A DNA stretch of 64,000 nt. Origin: Oscillospiraceae bacterium (lineage in GTDB: Bacteria > Bacillota > Clostridia > Oscillospirales > CAG-382). The translations under genes and the position numbers were made by a program. Under the pieces are notes generated by a model that worked only from the letters and a program-made list of their open reading frames with translations, was not told the origin of the DNA and ran no database searches. Numbering within the stretch: position 1 is the first letter of the stretch; each line of letters begins with the position of its first letter. Positions 35,001 through 43,858 of this stretch are shown here, piece after piece. The stretch covers positions 214,819-278,818 of the forward strand of contig SVTH01000001.1 of the NCBI GenBank assembly GCA_015063885.1, written 5' to 3'.

Positions 35001-35062
35001 AAAAACACCGTTTCCGCATATACTATCCAAAGGAATGCATATGGGAAAGGAACGGTGTTTTT
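35001..35062 (+). terminator. long hairpin before asnB: terminator or attenuator
   Basis: AAAAACACCGTT (35001-35012) pairs with AACGGTGTTTTT (35051-35062), with an inner CATAT/ATATG stem (35017-35021 with 35039-35043). The T-run ends one base before the asnB start codon. A TATACT that could be the asnB -10 lies inside (35019-35024). Confidence 0.75.
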
Positions 35063-35063
35063 T

Positions 35064-36878
35064 ATGTGCTCTGTTTGCGGTATTTTCGGAAAAGAAGAGC
35101 AAAACGTCATCACGGAAATGAATCATTCCATGAGAAGAAGAGGCCCCGACCAAAAAGGGGTTTTCCAAACGGGAAGCGTGACCCTGGGCCACAACCGCCT
35201 GTCCGTCATCGACCCCGCCAACGGGATCCAGCCCATGACGGTGGAGTATCGGGGAAATCAATATACCATCGTCTACAACGGCGAGATCTACAACATTCCC
35301 GAATTGAACGCCCTCCTGGCCGAAAAGGGCATCTCTCCTTCCACCCGCTGTGATACGGAGACCGTGCTGTGGTCCTACGTCCTGTGGGGAACGGCCTGTG
35401 CGGAAAAGCTCAACGGCATTTTCGCCTTCGCCGTCTACGACCACAAAGAGGAGTCTCTTTATTTATGCAGAGACCGCCTGGGCGTCAAGCCTTTGTACTA
35501 TACCTTCGTGGGAGAGACCTTTCTCTTCTCCTCGGAGCTGAAGGGGCTCCTTTCCCATCCGGGCGTCAAGCGGGAGCTGGACAAACAAGGACTCCACGAG
35601 CTGCTGTTCTTGGCCCCCGTCACCCTGCCTCAAAGCGGCACCTTCAAAAATATCTGCAAGCTCCTTCCCGGGGAATACGCCCTGGTCAAGCAGGGGAGCC
35701 TTCAAAGATCCTTTTATTGGAAGCTCACCCCCAAGCCCTTCCGGGACACACGGGAGCAAGCCATCGGGATCGTCCGAGAGCTGGTCACCGACGCCGTAGA
35801 ACGTCAAATGATCAGCGACGTCCCTCTTTGCACCCTTTTATCGGGCGGCCTGGATTCCTCCGTGATCTCCGCCCTGGCGGCTGACTATTGCAAACGGAAG
35901 GGGGAGACCCTTTCCACCTATTCCTTCGAATATGAATACAACCGCAAAAACTTCAAAACCTCCCTGTTCCAACCGGAAAGCGACGACGCCTACGCCTCCT
36001 GGCTGGCGGAAAAGCTGGGTACCGCCCATACTGTCCTCACCGCAGAAAGCAAGGAGGTCTTCCGCCTGTTAAAAACCGCCGTGGACGCCCGCGACCTTCC
36101 GGGACAGGCGGATATCGATTCCTCTCTTTTGCTGTACTGCGGGCTGATCAAACAGCACCACACCGTGGCCCTGTCGGGAGAATGCTCCGACGAGATCTTC
36201 GGCGGCTATCCCTGGTTCTACCGCCCCGAAATGCTGAAGCGCCCCTTCTTCCCCTGGCTCCACGACCCCTTTGCAAGAGCAAGCCTTTTCGATCCCGCCG
36301 TCGCCTCACCCGAGGAGGGCTACCGCAACCTTTCGGAGCATTACCAAAGCTTCATTTCCTCCGTGGAACGATTGGAGGAAGATACCGACGATATGTACCG
36401 CTCCAGGGTGGCCACCCAGCTTTCCGTCTGGTATTTCATGCAGTCGCTTCTGGAGCGCAAGGACAGAATGTCCATGTACAGCGCCGTGGAGGTGCGGGTC
36501 CCCTTCGCCGACCACCGCATCCTGGAGTACGTCTACAACGTTCCCTGGGAATACAAATTCGAAAACTCCGTGGAAAAATCCCTCCTGCGGAACGCCATGG
36601 AGGGCGTTCTCCCGCCCAGAGTGCTCTACCGCAAGAAAAGCCCGTACCCCAAGACCCACGACCCCGTCTACGAGCTTCTCACGAAAACCGCCCTGCTGGC
36701 CATCCTCAACGACAAGGGGAGCCATCTGTACCACCTGCTGGACCGCAAGCGCATGACCGCCTTTATGAACGGCGAGGACGCCACCTGGTTCGGCCAGCTG
36801 ATGGCAAGGCCCCAGCTCTACGCCTGGCTGCTTCAAATGGAATATTGGCTGGAAACCTACCGGGTTTCCCTGGTTTAA
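35064..36878 (+). CDS. asnB: asparagine synthase (glutamine-hydrolysing)
   Basis: A 604-residue two-domain enzyme making asparagine from aspartate, glutamine and ATP. The start at 35064 puts Cys at position 2 (MCSVCGIFG), needed as N-terminal nucleophile of the glutaminase domain (about 1-195; RGPDQKG, YNGEIYN). The synthetase domain follows with the PP-loop LLSGGLDSSVISALAA near 262. GECSDEIFGGYPWFYR and RVPFADHRILEYVYNVPWEYK are also typical. A longer upstream frame lacks the required N-terminal Cys. The start codon touches a terminator-like hairpin, which may regulate expression. Confidence 0.95.
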   Translation: MCSVCGIFGKEEQNVITEMNHSMRRRGPDQKGVFQTGSVTLGHNRLSVIDPANGIQPMTVEYRGNQYTIVYNGEIYNIPELNALLAEKGISPSTRCDTETVLWSYVLWGTACAEKLNGIFAFAVYDHKEESLYLCRDRLGVKPLYYTFVGETFLFSSELKGLLSHPGVKRELDKQGLHELLFLAPVTLPQSGTFKNICKLLPGEYALVKQGSLQRSFYWKLTPKPFRDTREQAIGIVRELVTDAVERQMISDVPLCTLLSGGLDSSVISALAADYCKRKGETLSTYSFEYEYNRKNFKTSLFQPESDDAYASWLAEKLGTAHTVLTAESKEVFRLLKTAVDARDLPGQADIDSSLLLYCGLIKQHHTVALSGECSDEIFGGYPWFYRPEMLKRPFFPWLHDPFARASLFDPAVASPEEGYRNLSEHYQSFISSVERLEEDTDDMYRSRVATQLSVWYFMQSLLERKDRMSMYSAVEVRVPFADHRILEYVYNVPWEYKFENSVEKSLLRNAMEGVLPPRVLYRKKSPYPKTHDPVYELLTKTALLAILNDKGSHLYHLLDRKRMTAFMNGEDATWFGQLMARPQLYAWLLQMEYWLETYRVSLV

Positions 36879-36900
36879 AAGGGTTGTTCACAATTTTCTG

Positions 36901-36929
36901 TTGACAGATCGCAAAAACTATTGTACAAT
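36901..36929 (+). promoter_or_regulatory. sigma-A promoter of the 429-aa lipoprotein gene
   Basis: TTGACA at 36901-36906 and TACAAT at 36924-36929, 17-base spacing. Confidence 0.82.
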
Positions 36930-36953
36930 AGAAGCGAAAGGAGGTATGAAACC

Positions 36954-38243
36954 ATGCCCGGATGCAAAAAACTGATCAGATATTTCCTGCCCCTGCTTTT
37001 GGCGGTCTTGCTTGCCGCTTCCTTCGCAGGGTGTGAAAACGAAGCGTCTCCCGAAGCAAGCAGCTCCGTAGCGGAAAGCCTCCCGGCGGAAAGCAGCGGG
37101 GAAGCCTCCTTGGGATCCCCCTCGGAGGAGCCTTCCGAAGAGCCTTCCTCCACCCCCTCGGGCGAGACTTCTCTTCAGCCCGATCCTCCCGTAACGCCGC
37201 CGGAATTCGAGCTGTATTCCTTCGAAGGAAACGCTCTTCCCGCCGCCGACGACGCCACCTTCGTTTTGGTGAACAAGACCACCGATCCCGCACTGGATTC
37301 TTTCTTGAAATCCTACGAGGGCACCTACCCCGCAGTAGCGGACACGGTGTATACCGACACAGCCCTCTACGTCTGCGTGGTGTACGACGCCATTGAGTTC
37401 TACGGCGCCTTCCAGGCGAAATACCGCTGGTATACCTTCGATCCTGTCAGCGGCACCCTGGGCTCTCCCGTCTCCGACCGTCCCGAGGCCTACGTGTACG
37501 ACAAGAACTCCTATAACCAAACGGGATATTTCTGGGTGGATTACGAAACCGCCGAATCCGGCACCCCCTGTCCCTACGTGGTGCTTTTCAATGAGAACGG
37601 TACCAACCACACCCTTTGCTTTGAAGAGACTTCCCTGGAGTACGTCCGTATCATCCGTCAGAACGACACCCACGTGGTCCTTTCCGTTCTGCGCAACGGG
37701 GAGCGGTATTACCGCATCCTGGACCGTAACGGCAACGTGATCGCCCAGCTGGAATGGATCTCCGACGTCAGCTCCATCACGCCTTTGATGTTCGGCAAAC
37801 AGTATCTCTATTGCAAAAAGGATGCCGACGAGGACTTCGTCTACGATACCATCGGCGCCATCGACCTGGAAACGGGGAAGTATCAGGATCTTCTCCATGT
37901 GGGCAATTCCGATTATTGGACTTATTTTGCCGACGGCTGCGGTATCGCTATCTACGATAACGTCAATTATCCCGATGCCATTTTGTACTACGCTACCGCC
38001 ACCCATCAACTGGATATTTATCCTGCGAAGCGTCGTGTGAATTATTTGGACACCTTCCACGGTACCCTGTACGGCACCCTTCAAGGGGAAGAGGAATCCC
38101 ACGTTTTCCTGTGGGTCAACCACGCAAGGAGTCTCTTCCAATCGGAGGAAGGTTATTCCAGAGATGCGGTTTTGATCATGGGAAAAAGCGGCTTCTCCGT
38201 TTTGGATAACGGTGCTTTGACCGTGTACGTGCAAACCAATTGA
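36954..38243 (+). CDS. lipoprotein of unknown function
   Basis: A 429-residue predicted lipoprotein, lipobox Cys27 (SFAGC), starting at the ATG at 36954 that follows AAAGGAGG. Residues 30-85 are a low-complexity linker rich in S, E and P. The rest is beta-rich with many aromatic residues (YRWYTFDPVSGTLGSPV, YYRILDRNGNVIAQLEWI, GAIDLETGKYQDLLHV), which looks like a beta-propeller of six or seven blades. I do not recognise the family. It is a single-gene unit between its own promoter and a terminator. An extracytoplasmic binding or scaffold role is the most that can be inferred. Confidence 0.72.
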   Translation: MPGCKKLIRYFLPLLLAVLLAASFAGCENEASPEASSSVAESLPAESSGEASLGSPSEEPSEEPSSTPSGETSLQPDPPVTPPEFELYSFEGNALPAADDATFVLVNKTTDPALDSFLKSYEGTYPAVADTVYTDTALYVCVVYDAIEFYGAFQAKYRWYTFDPVSGTLGSPVSDRPEAYVYDKNSYNQTGYFWVDYETAESGTPCPYVVLFNENGTNHTLCFEETSLEYVRIIRQNDTHVVLSVLRNGERYYRILDRNGNVIAQLEWISDVSSITPLMFGKQYLYCKKDADEDFVYDTIGAIDLETGKYQDLLHVGNSDYWTYFADGCGIAIYDNVNYPDAILYYATATHQLDIYPAKRRVNYLDTFHGTLYGTLQGEEESHVFLWVNHARSLFQSEEGYSRDAVLIMGKSGFSVLDNGALTVYVQTN

Positions 38244-38253
38244 ATCCAAGAAG

Positions 38254-38284
38254 AAGGCGCATCCGTTTTTGTGATGCGCCTTTT
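38254..38284. terminator. bidirectional terminator between the lipoprotein gene and sigG
   Basis: AAGGCGCATC pairs with GATGCGCCTT around a CGTTTTTGT loop; usable from both strands. Confidence 0.9.
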
Positions 38285-38286
38285 GT

Positions 38287-39060
38287 TTACGTTATTTGCT
38301 TTTTCACCTTTTGCAAAGCGCTTTTCTCCAGCCTGGAGATCTGCGCCTGGGAGATGCCGATCTCCTGGGAGACCTCCGTTTGGGTCTTCCCGTTGTAAAA
38401 CCGAAGCGTCAGGATCCGTTTTTCACGGGGTGTCAGACTGTCCATAGCCGTGCCGATGGCGATATGATCCAGCCAGCTTTCGTCCGTATTCTCCGTGTCT
38501 CCCACCTGATCCAGCACGTACGTGGAATCTCCGCCCTCGGAATACACGGGCTCGAACAGAGAAATGGGATCCACGATGGCCTCCAAAGCGTTCCGAACCG
38601 CCTTGGGGGATTCCCCCAGCTCCTTTGCGATCTCCTCGGGAGAGGGCTCCTTTTGAAGCTCTCTGCTCAGCTTCTCCTTGGCCTTCATGGCCTTATAAGC
38701 CAGATCCCGCAAAGAGCGGGGGACCCTCAGCATACTGTTGTCCCGCAAATATCTGCGGATCTCGCCCACCACCAGGGGCACTGCATAGGTGCTGAATTTC
38801 ACCTCCTGGCTCAGATCAAAATGATCCACCGCCTTGATCAGCCCCACGCACCCGACCTGAAACAGATCGTCCGGGTTCTCTCCCCGATTCTGAAAGGATT
38901 GGATCACGCTGAGCACCAACCGCAGATTCCCGGTGATCAGCTCCTCTCTTGCGTACTTGTCTCCCTTCCGCGCCTTTTCCAGGAGCGAGCGCTTCTCTTC
39001 CTCCGTCAGCACCTTCAATTTCGACGTGTTGATTCCGCATATTTCTACCTTATGATACAT
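38287..39060 (-). CDS. sigG: RNA polymerase sporulation sigma factor SigG
   Basis: The 257-residue late forespore sigma factor. The N-terminus KVEICGINTSKLKVLTEEEK is the SigG signature, region 2 is EELITGNLRLVLSVIQSF and DDLFQVGCVGLIKAVDHFD, and region 4 ends RFYNGKTQTEVSQEIGISQAQ. SigG directs late forespore genes such as SASPs and germination receptors, so the host forms endospores. GGAGG lies 5 bases before ATG but is locked in a long stem (39062-39114). The usual upstream neighbours spoIIGA and sigE are not here; the upstream gene is a membrane protein. Confidence 0.96.
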   Translation of the reverse strand: MYHKVEICGINTSKLKVLTEEEKRSLLEKARKGDKYAREELITGNLRLVLSVIQSFQNRGENPDDLFQVGCVGLIKAVDHFDLSQEVKFSTYAVPLVVGEIRRYLRDNSMLRVPRSLRDLAYKAMKAKEKLSRELQKEPSPEEIAKELGESPKAVRNALEAIVDPISLFEPVYSEGGDSTYVLDQVGDTENTDESWLDHIAIGTAMDSLTPREKRILTLRFYNGKTQTEVSQEIGISQAQISRLEKSALQKVKKQIT

Positions 39061-39061
39061 A

Positions 39062-39114
39062 AAAGCCTCCGCTTTGGGATGTTGACCTTAGTCTTCCCAA
39101 GAACGAGAGGCTTT
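39062..39114 (-). promoter_or_regulatory. sigG leader stem-loop sequestering the Shine-Dalgarno
   Basis: On the minus-strand transcript AAAGCCTC (39114-39107) pairs with GAGGCTTT (39069-39062), then TTGGGA (39100-39095) with TCCCAA (39079-39074), with a small GAC/GTC helix on top. The GGAGG ribosome site (39066-39070) lies fully in the outer stem. Confidence 0.75.
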
Positions 39115-39156
39115 CTGTGTATAGTTTGTGACCTGTTTATGAAATCGCAGGGGAGA

Positions 39157-40188
39157 TCAGATGCGCAGGGTCTCCAGCTCTACGGTCTCCTTCTTTACCT
39201 TTGCCTTGTCCTTCAGACCCAGCAGGAAGATGATGGTGCCGATCAAGGCAAAGAGCAGGCTGAAGCAAAGAAGCTTGTAGAAGGTGGCGGAGTAATCAAA
39301 CGCCGCATCGGAAGCGGTGGAGCGGAGATGGATAAGCCACATAGCGGGGATGGACATGGCCTTCCCGAGACCAAAGCCCTGAAGCTTTGCAAACTCCGCA
39401 AAGGTTCCGATATACTGTCCCAGCGCCGCGCACACCAGGGAAACGGAAGCCACCACGGCGTAAGCGCTGTTGCAGGGCTGCTTGCTGAACAGGGTGAACC
39501 CGCGGTAGACCAGATATGCGGTGCCGAAGCCCAGAAGGCTGAACACGTAGCTCATTTCAAAGGCGGAATCGTCAAAAATAGGGGAGACGAAGTAATAGAT
39601 CAGGAAGTATGCCAAGATCCCCAGAATACCTCCTGCCAAAGCGCCCAAAAGCCCCAGGCCGGTCTTCTTGGGCAACGCGCCGCCATTGTTTTCCGGAGCC
39701 TTGGAGGCCTCCTCCATCTTCTCCAGCGCGCAATGCTCGCAAAGCAGGAAGTTGATCTTCCCCTTGGTCAGCTTCTTGGGAAGACGCTTGCCGATCTTGT
39801 TGCCGCAGCAGCTGCATTGAGTTACGCCCGCAAGCTCCCACTCCCCGCAAAGCTCTACCAGCTTGTCCACCAGGGGAGCAACCTCCTCGGCGTCGCAAGC
39901 AACCGTGCAGGAAAGCCCGTCCACGTCCACGTGATAATCCGCAACGGAATACCCCGCAGTGGCAGACTTAAAGCCCTCGGAAAGCTCCAGCAGGCGAACG
40001 GAATCGTCCTCTTCCTCGGAGGGTGCCATGTAGTAGTTGATAAAAACGGTCTTTTGGTTCCCATTGTCGTAAAGGGTGATCAAATATCCGCCGTAAACGC
40101 CGAACATATGAGACTGCTTGGCGCTCTGCTTTTCTGCGTATGTAAAGCCCATCGCTTCAGCGGCGGCTTGCAAAGATTGACTGACCAT
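39157..40188 (-). CDS. membrane protein with a Cys-rich zinc-ribbon-like segment
   Basis: A 343-residue protein of unknown function. The first 125 residues are soluble and alpha/beta. A likely zinc-binding knuckle follows, CSCCGNKIGKR near 129 with CEHC near 154. The C-terminal half has four membrane helices (for example GLLGALAGGILGILAYFLIYYF and LLCFSLLFALIGTIIFLLGL). It lies upstream of sigG on the same strand with a gap of 96 bases. A perfect 8-bp inverted repeat stands about 40 bases before its start. I cannot name a family; a sporulation role is only suggested by proximity. Confidence 0.7.
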   Translation of the reverse strand: MVSQSLQAAAEAMGFTYAEKQSAKQSHMFGVYGGYLITLYDNGNQKTVFINYYMAPSEEEDDSVRLLELSEGFKSATAGYSVADYHVDVDGLSCTVACDAEEVAPLVDKLVELCGEWELAGVTQCSCCGNKIGKRLPKKLTKGKINFLLCEHCALEKMEEASKAPENNGGALPKKTGLGLLGALAGGILGILAYFLIYYFVSPIFDDSAFEMSYVFSLLGFGTAYLVYRGFTLFSKQPCNSAYAVVASVSLVCAALGQYIGTFAEFAKLQGFGLGKAMSIPAMWLIHLRSTASDAAFDYSATFYKLLCFSLLFALIGTIIFLLGLKDKAKVKKETVELETLRI

Positions 40189-40229
40189 AACTTGTATGCT
40201 CCTTACAATAGATTATCTTAGTATACTCC

Positions 40230-40249
40230 AATCAAAACCGTTTTTGATT
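40230..40249. promoter_or_regulatory. inverted repeat, candidate operator
   Basis: AATCAAAA (40230-40237) and TTTTGATT (40242-40249) are exact inverse complements around CCGT. The site lies in the divergent region, next to a TATACT-like -10 for the minus-strand membrane protein gene. Confidence 0.45.
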
Positions 40250-40318
40250 AACACATTGTTAATATTTTCCCGAAAACCCGATTTTTTTACGGCAAAGCCC
40301 GTAAATTTTTCCGCCTTA

Positions 40319-40346
40319 TTGACTTTTTTTCGGAACGTGATATAAT
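40319..40346 (+). promoter_or_regulatory. sigma-A promoter of the GHL10 lipoprotein gene
   Basis: TTGACT at 40319-40324 and TATAAT at 40341-40346, 16-base spacing. Confidence 0.82.
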
Positions 40347-40376
40347 GAAAGAAATAAACGACAAAGGATGGACGCT

Positions 40377-43300
40377 ATGAAAAATATCAAAACCCACCTT
40401 TTCCGCTCCCTCGCATTGCTGTTGGGGCTTTGCCTGCTGCTGCCGACCCTGGCGGCATGCCAAACGGAACAGCCCTCCGGGGAATCCTCTGCCCCCTCCG
40501 AGGAGCTTCCCGAAGCCTTTGACGGCACCTTCACCGTCACGCTGGGAGAGAAGGAATTTGCCATCACCCATTTGAACTGCAACCCCGTGGGAGACGCCGT
40601 GGTGCTTTACACTCGGTCCTATACCCAAGATGACGCTCCCGCCCTTACCCTCGCCGCAGATCAGACCGGCAGAACCGCCGTCTCCGTCCGCTACGAGCTG
40701 ATAGGCGACGAAGGAGAATACACCATTCTCAGTGTCACCGAGGATACCACCGCAGGGCTTCCCATTCCCTATAACGGCTTCGTGGTCTCCCTTCCCACCG
40801 CCGCCTTGGCCGATCTCCGCATCCGCCAGGGGCAAACGGTAACCGTAAAGGGAGATGAACTGATCGGAGGATTTGAACGTATGGACGTAGGCACCTTCCG
40901 TCCCAACGGAGAATACAGAAACGCCTTGAAGCGCCGCATCAATCTCCGCAACCCCGTATCCGGCGTGTCCGCCGAGGGGATCTATTATCTGGACGCTTCC
41001 TATACCCAGACCCCCGTTGCCATCCCCGCAGGCTCCGCCGTTGCGGTTGTAAAGGACGGCAAGGTGGTTTCCGTCACCGTAGGGGAGACTTCTGCCCAGG
41101 GTGCGGACCAGCTGGTCTTCGTCGGCACCTATAATGCGGCTTTTGCACAGACCTTCCTCACCGCAGGCATGAGCCTGAACTTTGACGACCTGGAAAAGGT
41201 CTCCTCCTATTCCGATACGGAAGCCGTCGTGGTGGACGAAAAGGTCTACACCGTGGGCTCCGCTCACTACAACAACGACCGCATCACCGAAAGCGGCGTC
41301 TACCTCTACGACATGAACGGCGGCAGCGTTTCCACCCCCGATTCCGACGTAGACCGTATCGACGTCATCGTCCTCAACGACGTGGTCACCTATATCAACA
41401 AAAAGAACACCCGCAGCATGCTTCCTTTGTCGGGAGGCGTCGCCATCACCTTTGCAGGGGATCTGGTCCCCGTGGCGGAAGGTCTCTCCGTAGGGGAGTC
41501 CATCGTTTCCGTGCTGGTGGATACCGCCACTCTGCCGGAAAACCACGTGCGCATCGGCGGCATCGCTTACGATATCCATAAGTTCAACACCGTCCGCGCC
41601 CCCGAGGGCGTCAGCCTGCTGTATACTCCCGAATTCGGGGCCACCACCCAGACCAACCCCTACGGCGTGGAGATCGCCGTTGCCGACGGCGTTGTGGTGA
41701 GCGTGGAGACCGGTATGGGGGATATCGCCATCCCCGAAAACGGCTTCGTTCTCAGCATCCACAAGGATCATCCCCTGTATTCCAACGCCTGCAACGTGAA
41801 GAAGGGTGCGGAAGCAAGACTTTCTCTGGGCGAGCAGAACTACAACGTTACCAATCTGCAGGTAAACGGCGTGAACGTTACCCGCGCTCAGGATTACCTG
41901 GTGTTATACATGAATAAGGCGACCACGGGCAGTAACGAATACGGCTACGAGATCCTGGTGGACAAGGACGGCTACATGATCGGCGAGTCCTATTCCGGCA
42001 ACGCCGCCATCCCCAAGGGAGGCTACGTCCTCTCCGGCCACGGCGTGAACAAGACCGCCCTGGAAGCGGCATACTGCTACGGCGCCAAGGTCTCCTTTGA
42101 CGAAGACGCCATGCGCGTTACCGCCATCTCCACTCCCGAGACCCTGTTTATCGACGCCGCCGTCCGCCTGGACGACGTGAAGGCCCGCCTGGAAAACGCC
42201 AAGAAGACCCTGGTATACCTGGATTACAATGGGCTGGACGCCAAGGTCTCCGAAGTGGAAGCAACGTTGAACGGCGCCAAGGAAGCCTTTGAGACCTTCC
42301 TTTACGACGAGGCCTTGGAAAAGCTTGCCTACGTTGACGACGCGTGGGATTCTCTGCTGTACTCCCTCATCGAGGCTCACCCCGTGGAAAACCGCGCCGT
42401 TTGGTACCGCAGTACCGAAAAGAGCGACGAAGAGGTGAGAGCGGTGGTGGAGAAGATGAAGCTTCTGAACATCAACGCCGTCTACCTGGAAACCTGGTAT
42501 AACGGCAGCTTCACAGGCTTCTCCGAAAACGAGCTCATCAAGCATTGCACCTACAACGGCAGCTACGACGCCATGGAAGGCTTCGTACGCATCTGTCACG
42601 AAAACGGCATCGAGGTCCACGCTTGGGTGCAAAACTTCTTCATCGGCACCGTAGAGGCCCAGGAACAGGCAAACATGGCTCTTGCCGAGCATTTCCCCGA
42701 CTGGCTGAAGGACGCCAACGGCAAGAATACCTATTTCTACTCCGCCTCCAACACCAACTTCATCTTCCTGAACCCCTACGACAAAAACGTGCGCACCTTC
42801 TTGATCGACTTCTACAAGGAAATGCTCACCAACTACGATATCGACGGCATTCACCTGGATTACATCCGCTTCCCCGAGCTGAACTACGGCAAGACGGACT
42901 TCGGCTATAACGCCAACATCGTCTCCGCATGGCAGATCGAGAACAACACCACCGTCAACCCCGCCACCCTGAAGAGCGGCAAGCAGTATGAATCCTGGGT
43001 GAAGTTCCGCCAGGACATCATCAACAGCTTCGTCAAAGAGGTTTACGATATGGTGAAGGCGACCGATCCCGACGTTTGGCTTTCCGCCGCCGTCTACCCC
43101 GGCATTCCCACCATCAAGAACGACATCTTCCAGGATTGTCAGAACTGGGTGAAGAACGGCTACATGGACGAGCTGTTCTCCATGTCCTACGGCGCCGATA
43201 ACGCCTACGTTTCCGACAACGCCTCCAAATTCGTCACGCTTTCCGGAGATAAGTGCTTCTATTCCACCGGCATCTCCGCCTTCGGCGAGACCGTTTCCAT

Positions 43301-43784
43301 GAACTTCGCCCTGCAGATGTCCGAGGTACGGCAGACGGGAGCAGACGGTGTGGCCATCTTCTCCCTGGCAAATATCGACGCCTCCAACTACCTCCATCCC
43401 GTGACGGAAGGCTCCTTCCGCATCCCCTCCGTCCAGGTAGACAAGCTGAGCCTCACCGTGGAAGCACAGCTGACCTATATCCTGGATAAGGCAAAGACCG
43501 TGTATATGCCCTACGCAGGTCTCACGGAAGAGGATTACCAAGCCCTCGCCGCCCTCCTGAACCCCATCCTGGAGGAAGCCAAGGCCTTCGATCCTGAAGG
43601 CACAAGCCTTTCCAAGAAGAGATCCTACTGCAAGTCCGCTATCAACGACCTGCAAGAGATCCTGGAGGACGTGAAAGCCCTGTTTGAGGATCCCGCCCAC
43701 GGCGAGACCGCCGCAGAGGATCTGGAGGAGCTGATCTCCTGGCTCGCCAAGAGCAAGAACCGCCTGGACGCCAGACTGAAATAA
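40377..43784 (+). CDS. GHL10 glycoside-hydrolase-like lipoprotein with repeated N-terminal domains
   Basis: A 1135-residue lipid-anchored protein (lipobox Cys28, LAACQ). I use the ATG at 40377, eight bases after AAAGGA. Between residues 45 and 590 lie four or more copies of a beta module, the last two ending AIPENGFVLSIH and AIPKGGYVLSGHG; the cytosolic paralogue at 24.6 kb has one such module. A helical linker (about 590-660) leads to the GHL10 barrel (about 665-1030) with NRAVWYRSTEKSDEEV, HAWVQNFFIGT, DGIHLDYIRFP and LFSMSYGAD. A helical tail closes the protein. Likely a surface enzyme or binder acting on polysaccharide; specificity is unknown. Confidence 0.85.
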   Translation: MKNIKTHLFRSLALLLGLCLLLPTLAACQTEQPSGESSAPSEELPEAFDGTFTVTLGEKEFAITHLNCNPVGDAVVLYTRSYTQDDAPALTLAADQTGRTAVSVRYELIGDEGEYTILSVTEDTTAGLPIPYNGFVVSLPTAALADLRIRQGQTVTVKGDELIGGFERMDVGTFRPNGEYRNALKRRINLRNPVSGVSAEGIYYLDASYTQTPVAIPAGSAVAVVKDGKVVSVTVGETSAQGADQLVFVGTYNAAFAQTFLTAGMSLNFDDLEKVSSYSDTEAVVVDEKVYTVGSAHYNNDRITESGVYLYDMNGGSVSTPDSDVDRIDVIVLNDVVTYINKKNTRSMLPLSGGVAITFAGDLVPVAEGLSVGESIVSVLVDTATLPENHVRIGGIAYDIHKFNTVRAPEGVSLLYTPEFGATTQTNPYGVEIAVADGVVVSVETGMGDIAIPENGFVLSIHKDHPLYSNACNVKKGAEARLSLGEQNYNVTNLQVNGVNVTRAQDYLVLYMNKATTGSNEYGYEILVDKDGYMIGESYSGNAAIPKGGYVLSGHGVNKTALEAAYCYGAKVSFDEDAMRVTAISTPETLFIDAAVRLDDVKARLENAKKTLVYLDYNGLDAKVSEVEATLNGAKEAFETFLYDEALEKLAYVDDAWDSLLYSLIEAHPVENRAVWYRSTEKSDEEVRAVVEKMKLLNINAVYLETWYNGSFTGFSENELIKHCTYNGSYDAMEGFVRICHENGIEVHAWVQNFFIGTVEAQEQANMALAEHFPDWLKDANGKNTYFYSASNTNFIFLNPYDKNVRTFLIDFYKEMLTNYDIDGIHLDYIRFPELNYGKTDFGYNANIVSAWQIENNTTVNPATLKSGKQYESWVKFRQDIINSFVKEVYDMVKATDPDVWLSAAVYPGIPTIKNDIFQDCQNWVKNGYMDELFSMSYGADNAYVSDNASKFVTLSGDKCFYSTGISAFGETVSMNFALQMSEVRQTGADGVAIFSLANIDASNYLHPVTEGSFRIPSVQVDKLSLTVEAQLTYILDKAKTVYMPYAGLTEEDYQALAALLNPILEEAKAFDPEGTSLSKKRSYCKSAINDLQEILEDVKALFEDPAHGETAAEDLEELISWLAKSKNRLDARLK

Positions 43785-43798
43785 ATTTCAAAACCCTC

Positions 43799-43827
43799 TT
43801 GACAAACAAGTCAAACTGTGCTATATT
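43799..43827 (+). promoter_or_regulatory. sigma-A promoter of the 33-codon transcription unit
   Basis: TTGACA at 43799-43804 and TATATT at 43822-43827, 17-base spacing; start site expected near 43835. Confidence 0.8.
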
Positions 43828-43858
43828 GAACCATCAAATTTACGAAAGGAATACGGCA

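Noticed and set aside
34770..35063. An extended N-terminus for asparagine synthase beginning inside the DUF4886 gene
   Set aside because: It would bury the essential N-terminal cysteine of the glutaminase domain; ATG 35064 gives Met-Cys at the start.
39115..39156. A sigma-F promoter for sigG
   Set aside because: TTCATAA and CTATACA are present but their spacing (about 13) fits neither sigma-F nor sigma-E or sigma-G consensus, so no promoter is claimed.
40286..40305. Hairpin TTTACGG/CCGTAAA with T-rich tail
   Set aside because: It lies upstream of both divergent genes, so it has no transcript to end; perhaps part of the regulatory region but not a terminator.
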